NCBI RefSeq assembly: GCF_000247815.1
Contig: NC_021673.1
Coordinates: 109,263,432 to 109,327,431 of the forward strand
DNA length: 64,000 bases
DNA from: Ficedula albicollis
Lineage: Eukaryota; Chordata; Aves; Passeriformes; Muscicapidae
Direction of reading: 5' to 3'
Part shown: positions 22,601-35,037 of the stretch, piece after piece
How positions within the stretch are numbered: position 1 is the first letter of the stretch
Layout: each line of letters opens with the position of its first letter
Made by a program: the position numbers and the translations under genes
Notes under the pieces: generated by a model
What the model was told of the DNA's origin: nothing
The model's input: the letters and a program-made list of their open reading frames with translations, nothing else
The model's database searches: none

Positions 22601-25600
22601 CAACTAATTCATCTGAGTGCCTAAAGGGCTTGATTTATTTTTGCCAGGGATCAAGGCCTTTACATCTGGACACGATGCGCCCAGTGAAATATCAGCTGTT
22701 AACCTGGAGTTTTCTCTAGAAACCTGAGTTTTGTAGAATCTTCAGTAATAGCTTAAACACTTTAGGTTAGTCATTTAGACATTTGTACAATGAAACTCAA
22801 ACAATTTTGTACAGAGACCATCTGCAGTATGTAACGATACCTAGAGCTGAGAGACAATTTAACAGAGGTCTCTACCTGCTGCAACACCTTAGCACAAGGG
22901 TGTGATTTAAAGGTAATGTGGCAGGTTTCATGCAGAATTTCCTTGCTTTCCTAGGTTTAAGTTTCAACCTTAATGGTATAACTTGCATTGACATTGTTTC
23001 AGTTTGTTTTGACATCATAATTGAGTCTAATCTCCACAGATTTGTACTGCAGTCTTCTTTCTTATTGTAGTCTCACAATGTGATTTTGCCATCAGAGCAG
23101 TGTAGTGAGGCCTTCTCCAAGTCATGCTTTGTGTGTGTAATGCTGCCTTGTAATGGCTTTGTGAGAGGGTCTTTGAAGATCTTTCCTGCTACAATTTGGC
23201 CATTTTAATCTCAAACTGTAATGACCTCACAATGCCATAAAGCAATTACCAGTACAAATTTAAATGGTCTTATGTAGGAACTTCTGTGCTGCCTCATTAG
23301 GTGATACATGTTGCTCTGTCCAACCTCTTATTTAAATACAGCACATCTACTGGATAACCATTGCTTCTTTAAATTCCAAAATTGGGCTACAGCATTTTGT
23401 TACTTTTTTTTCTTTTTTTTTTTTTAACTGTGGATAGGCTAATGAAAATCTTCTCTAGCAGCACATTTTATTAGAACTGGGCTGGGTTAGTGGCATCTAG
23501 ATCTGGATGGAATTTCATTCACTTGCTGACCATAAGCCAAATCACAGCTAGGAATTTGCTTTGAAACCAAAATAACAGAAATCTGCTATGGTCTATTGTC
23601 ACCTGATACAGCTTTCCTTCCTCACTGCTTTGTTCCTGAAAGGGCTTGCAGCTGGGGCATTGATTTCTATTTTAGTGATTCTTTGGGGAAGTGATGGCCA
23701 GCACAATTCCTGTCCCTTTGTTAGACACCCAAGACAGTAGGAGCTGGTGATATATGTTGGGAGGTAAAATAGCCTGCTCTGTCTTTTGCAGTTAAAAATC
23801 TCAGAACTCTTTATTTCCCAGGAAAACCATAGGCTTATCTAGGACACCTGTAAGACCAACTATGGAGGACCTCAGGGTGCTTTTCCAGCCTGACTGGGAA
23901 CTTAGATCAATTCCATTAGACAGAGGAGGTTGTCCCAGTTTCTATGTAGCTCTAGGAAATGTGAAACTGTTCCATTCTTGCTCCTCTAGCTCACTTTTTG
24001 TTTCATTTCTGACCCTCTACAGCTGTATTTAAGATGGTTTTATGGCTTGTGCAACATCATGAAACACGTGGCACAGCGCGAGGATGAAGGGCCCACTGCC
24101 ACCACTTACAGCCAACTTCCAAGAAGCAGCTGAGACTTATAACTTCTTCAGTTCAGAGGCAGGCTCCTGAGAACATGTTCATCATTTTAATTCAAGTCTT
24201 CGTTGCTGGCTGACTGCCAAGTGGCCTACCAGATGTCTCTCTCTTTACTATGGTTGAAGCAGATTATGATGTTCCAGCTCATTTTTCCTTCACTGACAGC
24301 CTGGTTCTAAAAATGTGCCAGACTTTAAGGGCAATATTTTCAAAAGCCAGGTCAACTCACAACAGTACACCAATGACAGTGCATGCAGATACTACAAAAC
24401 CGTATGATAGGCAATTAACTCAATGTTATTTCTGCTAGTCAAGTAACTTTGATTGTGTTAAGAGTCTTTAACACTAAAGAGGAGGATTCTTAAAGTGCCA
24501 ATTCCTAAAGTGAACATGGGCAGAAGTGGAATTTTCACTTGGAAAATATAAAATTTTGGCAGCTGTAGTTAAAAAGGAGAACATAAATTTGTCTGCTTTC
24601 AAAGAGAGGGGGAAAAAAAGAGCAATCTCCAAACTGACTAGATTTATTTTGAATTGCCTTTTTTTCAGAGCCATTAATTGCATCACAGACATGGATGTAC
24701 TTTTGGTGTATGTGTTTTTGCACACAGATCCCAAACTCCTGTTCATGAAGGATCTCTGTTACATATATTGTCTCTCTCATTCCCTCCACCCTGAAGTGAA
24801 AAAGTTTCACAGAACAAAGGATAAAGAATATACTTTTTCAGGTCAAAAGTATTTGAGAAATTTGCAGTACTTGGTTTCAAGGAAGGTCCCAAAGTCTTAG
24901 TACTTTGCCAAAATTTTGAAGGTTTCTATTGCCCCATAAGAAATGTTTCTTAAAGAGTTCTCTCTCTTGCTATAAGAACCTGCACATGGCTATGTGCCAA
25001 GTCTTCTCTTTCCAGCCTTCAAACTCATGGTATTTTTATGCTCTTTCTCACCTGCTCAGGTAGTCTCAACCGCTTTTCAACTGACTCTTCATTAATTGAC
25101 TGTTTTGTGGATGTCTGAAGTTGACTGAATGCACATTTCATACTGTGGCTGTGCATCCTGCAGAACATTGTATTCCCCAAAACAGGCAACTAGAACACGG
25201 TAGGAAGACTTTCTGCAGTCTCTTTCAATTGCTTTTGGTGTCTGCTGTCATCTTCAACATAGTCCCCTGTATTTAACTAAAAGATTGTTTTTCAATGTGC
25301 GTAAGAGGTGAACACCCTCACTCTGCTGCTCTCTTTTGCTTTCATATGAAGGACTTCATGCAGTTTTCTTTTTATGAATTGCAATTCTACGGAAATTAGA
25401 AACCAAAATTACATTAGATGGTAATTCTGTCTCGAAACTTTTAATAAACCACATGGCTTTTGAGACACTTTGTCTGCATGTGTTCATGCAGTTCCATTTC
25501 CTAGTTGGGAGCTATCTACTGGGCAAAATATTACTATTATGCTATCTTTATGCTACTTTTGCATTGCCCTGAGTCATGACATTGATACAGTACCTCTTAT

Positions 25601-28600
25601 CAAAACTTTAAAGATCCAGCCCTATAAGCCGTAGACAACCCCCTGAAATGAAGCAGCAAGTTCACTGTGGGGCTTGACTGGAAGAAGGGAGTGCTTTGCT
25701 AATAAACTGCATTGTCTGAACAGTTTTACTAGTGTGAAGACCCTTGTACTGATGATTTATTTGGAAGTTCTGGGTATATTAACTTTTGCTAAGAGCTGAG
25801 ACTAAAAACTTTATGGGGAATGCTACATACACTCCAAAGACCGACAAGAGAATTTAAGTTAGATGTGATTAGTATGAAGAAAGTTACATTTATTATACTC
25901 TTATGTATAATTGATCATATGAAAGGCCTTTTGTAACTATAAAAGAGACAGCACATTAAATTGTTTTACCCTGAGGATTATACAAATTTGTAGAAATCGG
26001 ATTGGAATATCAGCCTATTGGTTTCATCGCTATGGTAAATCATTAAGATGTTCCATGTTAATCATAAATCTTTGCATCTATTTATTATTAATCAAATAGC
26101 TCCTCCCAGCTGCTGCTTTTCTTCATCCAATCAAACCCAGCCCTGGTAGCATTAGCTGTGATGAGGGGTGGCTGCATGCACATAATATGCGTGGCACATA
26201 GCAGAGATTATACAGTGCTAGACCTGGGGTTTGGGAGCTGATGGGGTGTTGGCTCTCCACAGCAGGGGGGCCTGGTTGTGGGATTTGTGAGTAGGCATGC
26301 CTCATTAGTAAGATGATTCATGGTGAAAGGGAGTTTAGCTGGGAATAGTTTAGTGGCTGCTGTGGGGGAGCAGAAATATAGTTTGGGACAGCGAGGTTAT
26401 GAACCTGTGCTTATCTGACAAAGTCTTGAACACTGACTGATGTCACCCTGCACTAGCCCTACATTTGAGTTTAGAAAACAGTGTTACAAAACCCTCTCAA
26501 CTCACAAGTAAGTGAGTGAAAGAGACAATCTGAATACAACCTAACTGAATGTTCTTGTATTACTTATGGATTATCCTAGCTTTCATGTAAAGCTAATTGG
26601 CTTTCTGAGCATTTCCAAGCTGGTATGTCTACACAGACTAATGCTTCATTGCCAAGAAGAAGTCAACTCCAGCTCAATGACAGCATATTGATTACTGCCT
26701 ATTTCCTTCTACTACATCCTGTGAGGGTAATGATATCTGACGTTATCATTTTCCTGAAACTGCTGAAGTTGACATACTATTTAGATTTGGCCCACATTTC
26801 TTCAATTAGCAGGAGTATTATAAATGATGTACTGCTCCAAGCCTTAGACACTTCTTGCTCATGCCATACAAAATTAGGTAAGTGTGGAAACTCATTTTAA
26901 GAGGAGACAAAAATATTACTGGAAGAGCTAGATATTTGCAGTGGTGCCATAAGAAGATGAGAAGCAAGAACAGTGACAATAATACAGCCCATTCAAAACT
27001 GAACATTCAACGCCTTTAGTGTGACAGATTTTCCTTAAGTAACTTAATGTTTAAAAGCAAAACATCCCTACATTACTTTAAGTAGGCCTGTCCACAAATG
27101 TAAATACACATCTTTCAAAGGGTGACCAGTCCCCATTCAGCTTTACACTTCATGTGGAAGTAACTATTTGCTGGGAAAACATGCATAGAACATATATATC
27201 CTGCTCTGATTTTGTGCAAAATAAAATAGAAAAATTCTTGCTGATATTAGTGATGAGATTTTTTTACTGATAGGAGGTATGGCAGCAGTATGTAGTTGTG
27301 AGTTCTTTTGTGTGACTTTGCTTCTCCTCTGGTGTGTTCAGTAAGCTCCTGTGTAGCATCAGTAGCTGGTCTGGGCCAGCATTCTTGGACACATTGGTTC
27401 ATGTGTCCATACATACCAGGAATAGGGAAAAGTAACAGATTAGCTAAAAGTGGTTGAAACTTCCTATGCCAAGAAAGTCTGCTTCTTCTCTATCAGTGCC
27501 TGTCCAAGATCTCCATTTTGCTTTTGTTTCCAGAGAGGAATTTTTCTGTAACTAAAATATCAAGTGGAGAGATCTGAAAAGTAATTTTGAAATATATACA
27601 TTGGTCTGTATAGTTCTATGAAGTTAAGGAGCATGGGCTTAAACTGCATAAGTTGTCAGATCATGTCTTCTTTGTTTTTCTTCATCTTTTTATTCTTTTT
27701 TTTCCATTCTTTTTCCCTTCCTTTAAACACTGAATATGTTCAATGTGCAAAATTTAAAAGGCTACCCTTTCAAGTAGCTGGCACTGTAATTTAAGACGCA
27801 GAAAGGAGACAGCTTTGCAGCCTGCCAAACACATAGTGTTATATACAGGGCTGAAGGAACAATGAACAGATTAATCTTCTGCTCCCTGTCCTGATCCATC
27901 AGTATTATTTATTTATTCTGAAATAATTCAGTGAACAGCAAACCCACCACTTCTCCATTCCCACACAGAGCTTGAGCTTGCAGATTAGACTTCCCATGCC
28001 AGGTGATACTGTTGTATAAGAAATAAAGAAAAAGTGTCCCTGGACTAATGGGTGCCATGCCCATCAGAGACATTTTGCTCCTGCCTCTACTGATGCAAGG
28101 GGAACATCCCCCAGCAGAATGGGTCTGCTCCTGCAAGGGGACAAGGTGTCACATGCTGAGGAAGATGCTCTGTGCTGTAAAAGATGCTCTTGTCTTTCCA
28201 TCTCAGGGAACTGGTGATAATTAAGTGGTCGTCTTGGACCTCTGCCTTTGTCCTGTACTGAAGGTGTTTAGCAACAGCCAGTGTTTGAACTGTCATTGAG
28301 CTGGAGAACTCAGTGTTCACACACCGTAAGGTGTAAAGCTTTGCTCCAAGCCCCACCCTGTCTCAGTTATTAGGTGAAGTTGGCTTGAGGTTATGTTCAA
28401 GTAGTGCATGACAATTCTCCCTCTGGCATTACCTGTGTCTTAATTTTACCTTCTCCCAGACAGTGTCTGCACATTGTTCTGGTAGTTTGAGAGGCAAAAC
28501 GAAGGGATGTTTTTTGTGAGTTTTTTCTTTCTCTTTTTGTGGCATCCTATTCTGAAGTGAGCACTTTCTCCTACACCTGTAGTCTTTGCCACAGCCTTGG

Positions 28601-29968
28601 TGCTGTTTTAGCTTTGTTCCTGCTACCATGTTTTCAAGAGAAAATATTTTTCTGTAGTCTACTTTTGAAGGTAGTGGCAATGGAATAAAGAATGAGATAT
28701 AAAGAGTGATACATCCAAAATTGCAACCTGCCTTGAGTGTGGGTTTCGTTATCAAAATATACAATCTGTGGGTCCCAGAGCCCTGTGGAAGAGATTCTTT
28801 AAACCAAATCCTGTCACAAATATAAACTGGTGAATAATTAATTATGAGTAAATGTATAAGAAAAAAACCTCTTAAAAGATACCAACTGCTTGTATGCCAG
28901 GTTCATCAATCTGACAGGGGTCATACCAGTAGGAAAAGATTCTTATCCCATTTATACCTCTGAAAGGTCAGAATAAATCAGAACAACTCAGGTATACCTC
29001 CAGAGGACCTGAGATCAGAGCTGCATGCTCAACGACCAAACATTTTAGCACAGCTCAGGTAGAATATGCAATCATTTTGACTCCTTAAAGACCAAAGACC
29101 GAATTTTATTGACCCACCAGGAGGAGAGACAGCCCAAGAATTGCACAAGTAGTCTCTACCAGAGCTTGAAAGGGCATGCAGTTATCAATGATGCTGTCAG
29201 CAAGCACATTTGAAACCTGCCTGGCCAAAAACAGCTGTGCCTGGAGCTGACTCTGGATGCTTCATTCTGCATTTTCCTTCAGAGACAGGAAGCATGTGGA
29301 TAGGCTGCACATTAGCCAACTCTGGGATTTGGGCATATTCCTGATGAATAAAGAGGATGGCATGACGCCTCTGGAGGACTGGAATGCAGGGCAACAAGTT
29401 TGCTCCAAAACAAACGTCATGTACAATATATGTATAAGGTTAGTTTGGTTTAGCTGTGTTGTCAGGGTGTTGCCTGGCAAAGACTCTGAAACATTTAGAG
29501 CCTTAAAGCTAAATGGTTTTGTTTGAAAGTCCCCAGGCAGCATCTCTCCAACCCCACATGAGGTAACCAGAAGAAACTGTAGGAGCTGGAACTGCGCAGA
29601 CTCAATGGTGCAAGGAGCAGAGCACATTGATTGCACCAGTGGCAGCAGCATGCTGAGACTGAGAAACTCACCTCTGGGACCAGTCCCAGATTTCAAGCAC
29701 GCAAGTGGGTTAGGGAGTTCATGGGGATTTGATTTGGCCAAACATAAACGGGCTTTCTGCTGAATTCAAAGCCAGTTCAAGGTCCGCATCCCAGAAAATG
29801 CTGAACTTCCAGGAAACTTGCATTTACGAATTTTCACTAGTTCCTAGTAAAAGATGATGTTGGGGTTTTCCACTTAAACACCTCATTTAATGTATTGCAG
29901 AGGCTAAAACATTTTACAGACCAACAATAAAAGTAAGAAACCCTGAGATGCACCCTTCTTTTTTGCAG
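19625..29968. other. Long non-coding stretch, no gene recognised
   Basis: About 10 kb without recognisable genes or mobile elements apart from a 44-bp duplication at 20,749. Frames reach 159 codons (29262-29741, minus) but overlap opposite frames and match nothing I know. A pyrimidine-rich region covers about 20,900-21,160. A T-rich run lies at 23,404-23,425. Segments near 22,900-23,400 and 25,850-26,130 are non-repetitive and AT-rich with many ATTA/TAAT cores, resembling conserved non-coding DNA only by composition. Confidence 0.5.
20749..20836. repeat. Tandem duplication, 2 copies x 44 bp
   Basis: ATTGAAAACCAGCATCTGTG followed by CCCTCTTTTTTA occurs twice, 44 bp apart. The 5' parts differ (TTGAAAAAAACT / CTGAAAAAACCC), so the copies have diverged. 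Non-coding. Confidence 0.94.
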
Positions 29969-30795
29969 TAACATGAAAAACCCCATCAGCCCTGCAGGGG
30001 AGCTGAGACCCAAGGTGAAGGAGGACTTGACCTGCTTCTATTCTCTTTTGCATCAATGGTTACAAACACTACAGCTGGACAGGGAGAGGCAAACCAGGGT
30101 AAGGACAAACAGTGTTTCACAGGCATTTTCCCCTTGCCTTTTATTGAGTAGCTGGAGTGTTTCTAGTTAATCATTTTCAGATGGAAATATACTTTACAGG
30201 CATATCAGGATAGGAAGATGCTAAGAAGCTCAAGAGATGTGATCACTTGCCAAACTCTGAGGTATAAAAGTTGTTAAATTAGGCCATGTGATGGGTCCAA
30301 AACGGGCTAATTTATGCTACTTTGAACATCATTCTAGCCCTTTTAAAACATTTCCCCCAATTAAGCTGTTCAGGCCGCAGATCTAAATAGCTGTCTGCAC
30401 AGGCTGCCAATTGATTAATTCCCTAATGATGGATTGAAGCTACAGCTTTTGTTTCTTAATCTCCCCTTTCTCCATTAATGGCAAATCATTCATAAAACAA
30501 ATCTTACAAATATAAGTAAATACACAGGAGTACAGGGGACAGATTGCATATAGATTTATTGCAGAACTAATTCTTGATTGCCCTAAACAATTTATTATTA
30601 TTTTTGTTTTCTCTTTTCTCACAGAGCCACAGGAGTCCGGTAGGCAATTTTCTGAACTTGAGCTTACAGTTCTCAGGCTGCAGCCTACAAAGAGCTCAGA
30701 TGGCTACCCATGCAGGAGACACAACAAGGACTCTCTTCAGGGATCTTTATAGGATCAAAGCTTCTGTGGACGAAATGTGGAAGATCAGACTGTAA
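29969..30795 (+). other. Candidate two-exon transcript with a 98-codon spliced frame
   Basis: A pyrimidine-rich acceptor (CTTCTTTTTTGCAG, AG at 29967-29968) opens a first exon-like segment at 29969. This ends with AGG before the strong donor GTAAGG (30099). The second segment starts after TTTTCTCTTTTCTCACAG at 30625. A plausible branch site, CCCTAAAC, lies about 35 bases upstream. From ATG at 29973, 42 codons reach the donor in phase 0. The frame resumes in phase 0 at 30625 and runs 56 codons to TAA at 30793-30795. Intron length would be 526 bp. The peptide (starting MKNPISPAGEL, ending DEMWKIRL) has no signal peptide, membrane segment or family that I recognise. An upstream exon is implied by the first acceptor but not identified. 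Two open segments of this size can arise by chance, and a long non-coding RNA is equally possible. Confidence 0.25.
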
Positions 30796-33700
30796 GGGGA
30801 TGACCGCCTTGTCCCTCTGGCAAGCTCTGTGATTGCATTGCACTTGCAACAGCAGAATCTGACTGTCAGTGCAGGAAGATGGACGAGGTCCATGCAAGCA
30901 ATAGGAAATGCCAAAGAGAATAAGTGTGTCTTTTCCCTTAAATAGTCTCCTCTGTGGAAAGCATCCCTTGCCCCATGTAATCACAAATGCCCGGGGGTTG
31001 TAAAAGGTCTTAATTCTCTTTAGATGAGCAATCTTGGAGGAAAAAACTTCCAATTCAATAGGCCATGGAAGTGAAATCTAGGTAGTGGTCATTAAGGAAG
31101 ATGTGGAAGAGGTCTGAATAAGCAAAGCAAGAGCAAGGTGAGGAAGACTAAGAGGAAAGTGTCTCTGAGTCGGGTTGCTGCAGAGACAAAGCTCTGTTGA
31201 AAGCTCTTTCATGCAGGGCAAGAAGAATTGCTGCTCTGAAGTGCATCATTCAGCCTGTCACCTCTGTGTCTCGAGCTGCATAGAAAAAGAGAAATAAAAT
31301 AATGGGTATGAGAACTTAATTAATTCAAGAATTAGAAGAGTTGAGAAATGGGGCCCTTCAAAAGTGTGACCCAGATAAGATTCACTGTATGCTATAAATC
31401 ATCCGTTATTGTTTAGAGTTTCCTTTCTCCACACTTGACCTTCATCATCATTCTCTTGCCTGAGTCTGGGTGTCATCACAGAAGTACTGAGTATGCAGAT
31501 GGAAGCAAAGGAGACACATTTGAAAGTATTTCCCTAACTGCTTGCATTTTTATGGAATTGAAAGGAAACAATGAGAACTGAACTGATTTTCCTGTCTATT
31601 ATTTCTATGAGCACCATGTGAGGTAGACAGCTCTTCAAAAAGAATGAAGTTTGGTTCATGACATTCCCAATTAAGCCCTTCATCTTGGAGATAATTAAAC
31701 AGAGGCTTCCCAGTCCTGGACAGCAAAGGATTCATCCTCCAACAGTATATGCCTGTTCAAAAATGCAATGCTTTTCCCTACTTGTACTTGTCCTGGGAGA
31801 GTGAGCATGGGCTGATATGGTGAATGTCTTTTCAGACAGGTAGTTACTTCTCTACGTGGCTAGTTTTGATGCAGGTAACACTTGGGAAAAATTGTGGAGC
31901 CTCTTCTGGATCAGGTTTTGGTGGCTGAGAGACAGAACATGAATGGTCCTTTCTTCTGGGCAAAGGAGGGGTAAAGGACCTGGCTTTGTTTCCTGCTGCA
32001 GCACTATGAATCCAGACTGCTCTATTGAGTTTGCTCGCAGATGCCCTTGAGTATCAGTCAGTTTACCACTGAGTGGGGAGACAGTGGCCTGTGCCACACT
32101 GTGTGTACACCCCCAATCCTGGGGCTGGCTGGAGGCAGGTTTAACCCCTGGTGCAATTCAGAACAGCCTCAGGGCTGCTCTGGGTTGTGCTGTTCTTTGA
32201 CAGTCCCTCTGGGACTGCCCTATCTTGGCATGCGTCTGACATGCCACAGAAGAGGAGAAGGAGGAGGAAAGGGTGACAGGAATCATTGCATAGAGCTACC
32301 CACTGACATACACACACTAAAATCCAGCTGAGAGTCGTTCCATTTCGGACATCTGCTTGAAAACGCACCTACTGACAAGGGTGAAAGAAAGTGTTATGGA
32401 GAAGGCTCTATGGTTGATCCCATATTGGTTTTTTTAAAGCAGTGTTTTATGAGGTGTAAATCAATTTGGTTTTTCCTTGGTTTTAATATTTCACATAGGT
32501 TCTGGCTGTGAGCTTGTCTTATGAACTGGCATGCAGCCATGGCAAATACACGACCATCACCACTTTGTGTGGTGCAACCACGTCACAATTGTTCCTCCAA
32601 GAGAAAAAACTTCCTGGGTCACCTGTCATCACTTCATTACCTGGCTGCATCTTCCATGTGCCAGGATACAGCAGATAACACTTTCAAATTACAAGCCAAC
32701 AGTATTTATTTTATTAATACCATTAGTAACAGCCTTAATAGTTCTCTTTGATGATAGTTGTTTTCACACAAGTCTCTCAAAACACGTACAGAGCACAATG
32801 CAAGATTTAATACAAAAACAGTAATTATTTATCCCTATATCGGTGTTCTCTCCTGTTGATTTATTACCCTATTGACAACAACACAGATACCGTAGACAGT
32901 CCCTTCATTCATTCTGTTAATCAATTTTAATCTTGTGTTTGAATATTTGGAGTGCAAGTATTCCAGGCTTGATGTTCCAAAACCTGGCTGTGCTATGGGT
33001 ATGTCTCCTAGTTGTTACCCCTTGGGTATCAGTCCCACAGTGCTAAATACCTTGACTCAAAATCTGAAATTCAGCAATTCTATTTGGCTTCCATGTCCAC
33101 AGAAAAGTGGAAGATCTTGTAAGCAATGATTAGGCATGCTTTTGTGTTTGTAGAGCACTGAGTGTAATGGGACCCTCACAGGATCTCTGGTTGCTACTAT
33201 AGTATGAATGTTAAATACTATTCTTCCCAGTGCTAGACAGGTTTCAGGTAATTAGAAACACAAGGAATGCAGGCTATTTGGATGAGCAGAGAATGAAGCA
33301 TTTTAAGCACACTCCCGAATTCTTGCTTGTCTTTTCACCACATATTATGTTGTTACTCTCTATAACAGGTGATTTGCAGGTTAAATCCCATTTTCTTTCT
33401 CTATAGACTAAATTCATCTTTGATATAAGCGGGCACAAGTCCATTAACTTCAATAGAGTTGCGTTCACTCACTCCAACACTGAATCTGTCCCAGTGGGTT
33501 TATGCTGTAAATCTATCCCAGAATCAGTGGTTACAGAGGCATTGGTTCTGCTCTGAAATTCATTCAGTCTTTTCAAATAAGCTTTTTAGAGGAGCCTGGG
33601 AATGTTTGCAGCCTCTGCACCAACACATAAGCCTCACTCCAGAACCACTTTGTAGTTTCAGCTGCTTCTTTTCTCCCCTGCCTTAACTCTTCTTTTACTC

Positions 33701-35037
33701 TCTGCTCCTCTCATACTTTACTATTTGCAGCTTCTCCCCTCCTATCTGGCCAAGACTGGTAAGCAGCAGTTCCTGTAGCCACACCATCCTGCTCTGAGGT
33801 GGTTTTGTCAAATCTCATCAGTTAAATAAGGTTGAGTCTGGTTAGTATTAGGAGAGAGGCCCTTGACAAAGGGCCCAGGTGCTGTACATGTGAGCACTGG
33901 GTTACCAGTAGGTGCCATTCTTCCTTCCTAGGCCAGTGCCCTGAGTAACCTTAACCAATGCTCTAAAACACTGTCCCATGGCACTGCACTGCTCTGCTGA
34001 TACAGTCATCATTGGATGACAAGAAAATTTAAGGTGAATCCTACCCAAATCATAGAAAATTCTACTTTTCAGCTGTAATTTGTCAGTCAGTCCAACTAAA
34101 TGGAGTATAGAACATGTGGGAGGGTTTAACACTGCTTTGCCTCTGTTGTATTTAATATGACCACTTCTGCAATGCATTCATTCACAGAAAAATATGGAAG
34201 CCCTCTGGTGTCCAATTTAGCACCTATAAATTTGTCTGTGCAATCTCTAACCAACTGGACAGATAAAATGTTTGTCTTCTATTCCAGAATTCTTGCGTTG
34301 TCTTTTGAAATACAGCTCTTTGATTAATTTCTTTTTTCCCACTGGTGAGTCAGTGTTTGAACTCTTAGTCCTGTGGGTATTTGGAAAGGAACAGACCCTC
34401 TCCAGCCTAGCCAAGCCCTTGGCTATGCCACAGCTGCCACCAGGTCTGCCCTGGGGTCCAGAGATCTCCATTCTCCATCATGGTAGGCCTGGAGTCCTCT
34501 GAGAGAGCCAGTGAGTTACAGCTGGTGAACCCATGCCAGGGCAGTCTTTGGCTCTCTTTTGGACCCTGACAGTGCCCCAGCCTTCTTTGCACACTGAGTT
34601 GGTCACCCAAAGCCAGCTTCCCCGAGACAGGGAACAAGTGTGTACCTTCCTCTGCCTCAAAGGGAAATGAGGGGAAGGAGGAGGATTTGATTCCTTTCTT
34701 ATTATGGTATTTTGGCACTTGTTTCCTTTATGTTTCACTACTTTTCTCCCTCCAGGGAAAATGGGAATATAACCATTGTTGGCATGGAAAGCATCCAACC
34801 ACCTATTCCTCTTTGCTATCTCCAAGTCCATGCTTATTCCCAGGAGGAAGTCCAGGAGTGATTAAATAACCAAGCAGCATTACGAAGATCTCTGCTCTGC
34901 AAAGGTGGAATAATCTGTCCAGAGGTCGAAATGCTGCTCCAAGGTTTTCAGGAACAGCCTAATCTTGCCAGGCTGGTACCACTGCTGCTTACAGGGGAGC
35001 AGTCTGGGGGGGGGTTACACTGTTCTGGGTCTGGACA
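30796..35037. other. Non-coding DNA, no gene recognised
   Basis: Unique sequence, frames below about 125 codons. Nothing resembles a known element. A short foldback (GCCCTT-GACA-AAGGGC) occurs at about 33,861-33,876. The right edge is a G9 run just before the 992-bp duplication. Confidence 0.55.

Noticed and set aside
29262..29741. 159-codon minus-strand open frame
   Set aside because: No recognisable domain and overlapped by an 89-codon plus-strand frame; no splice or promoter support.
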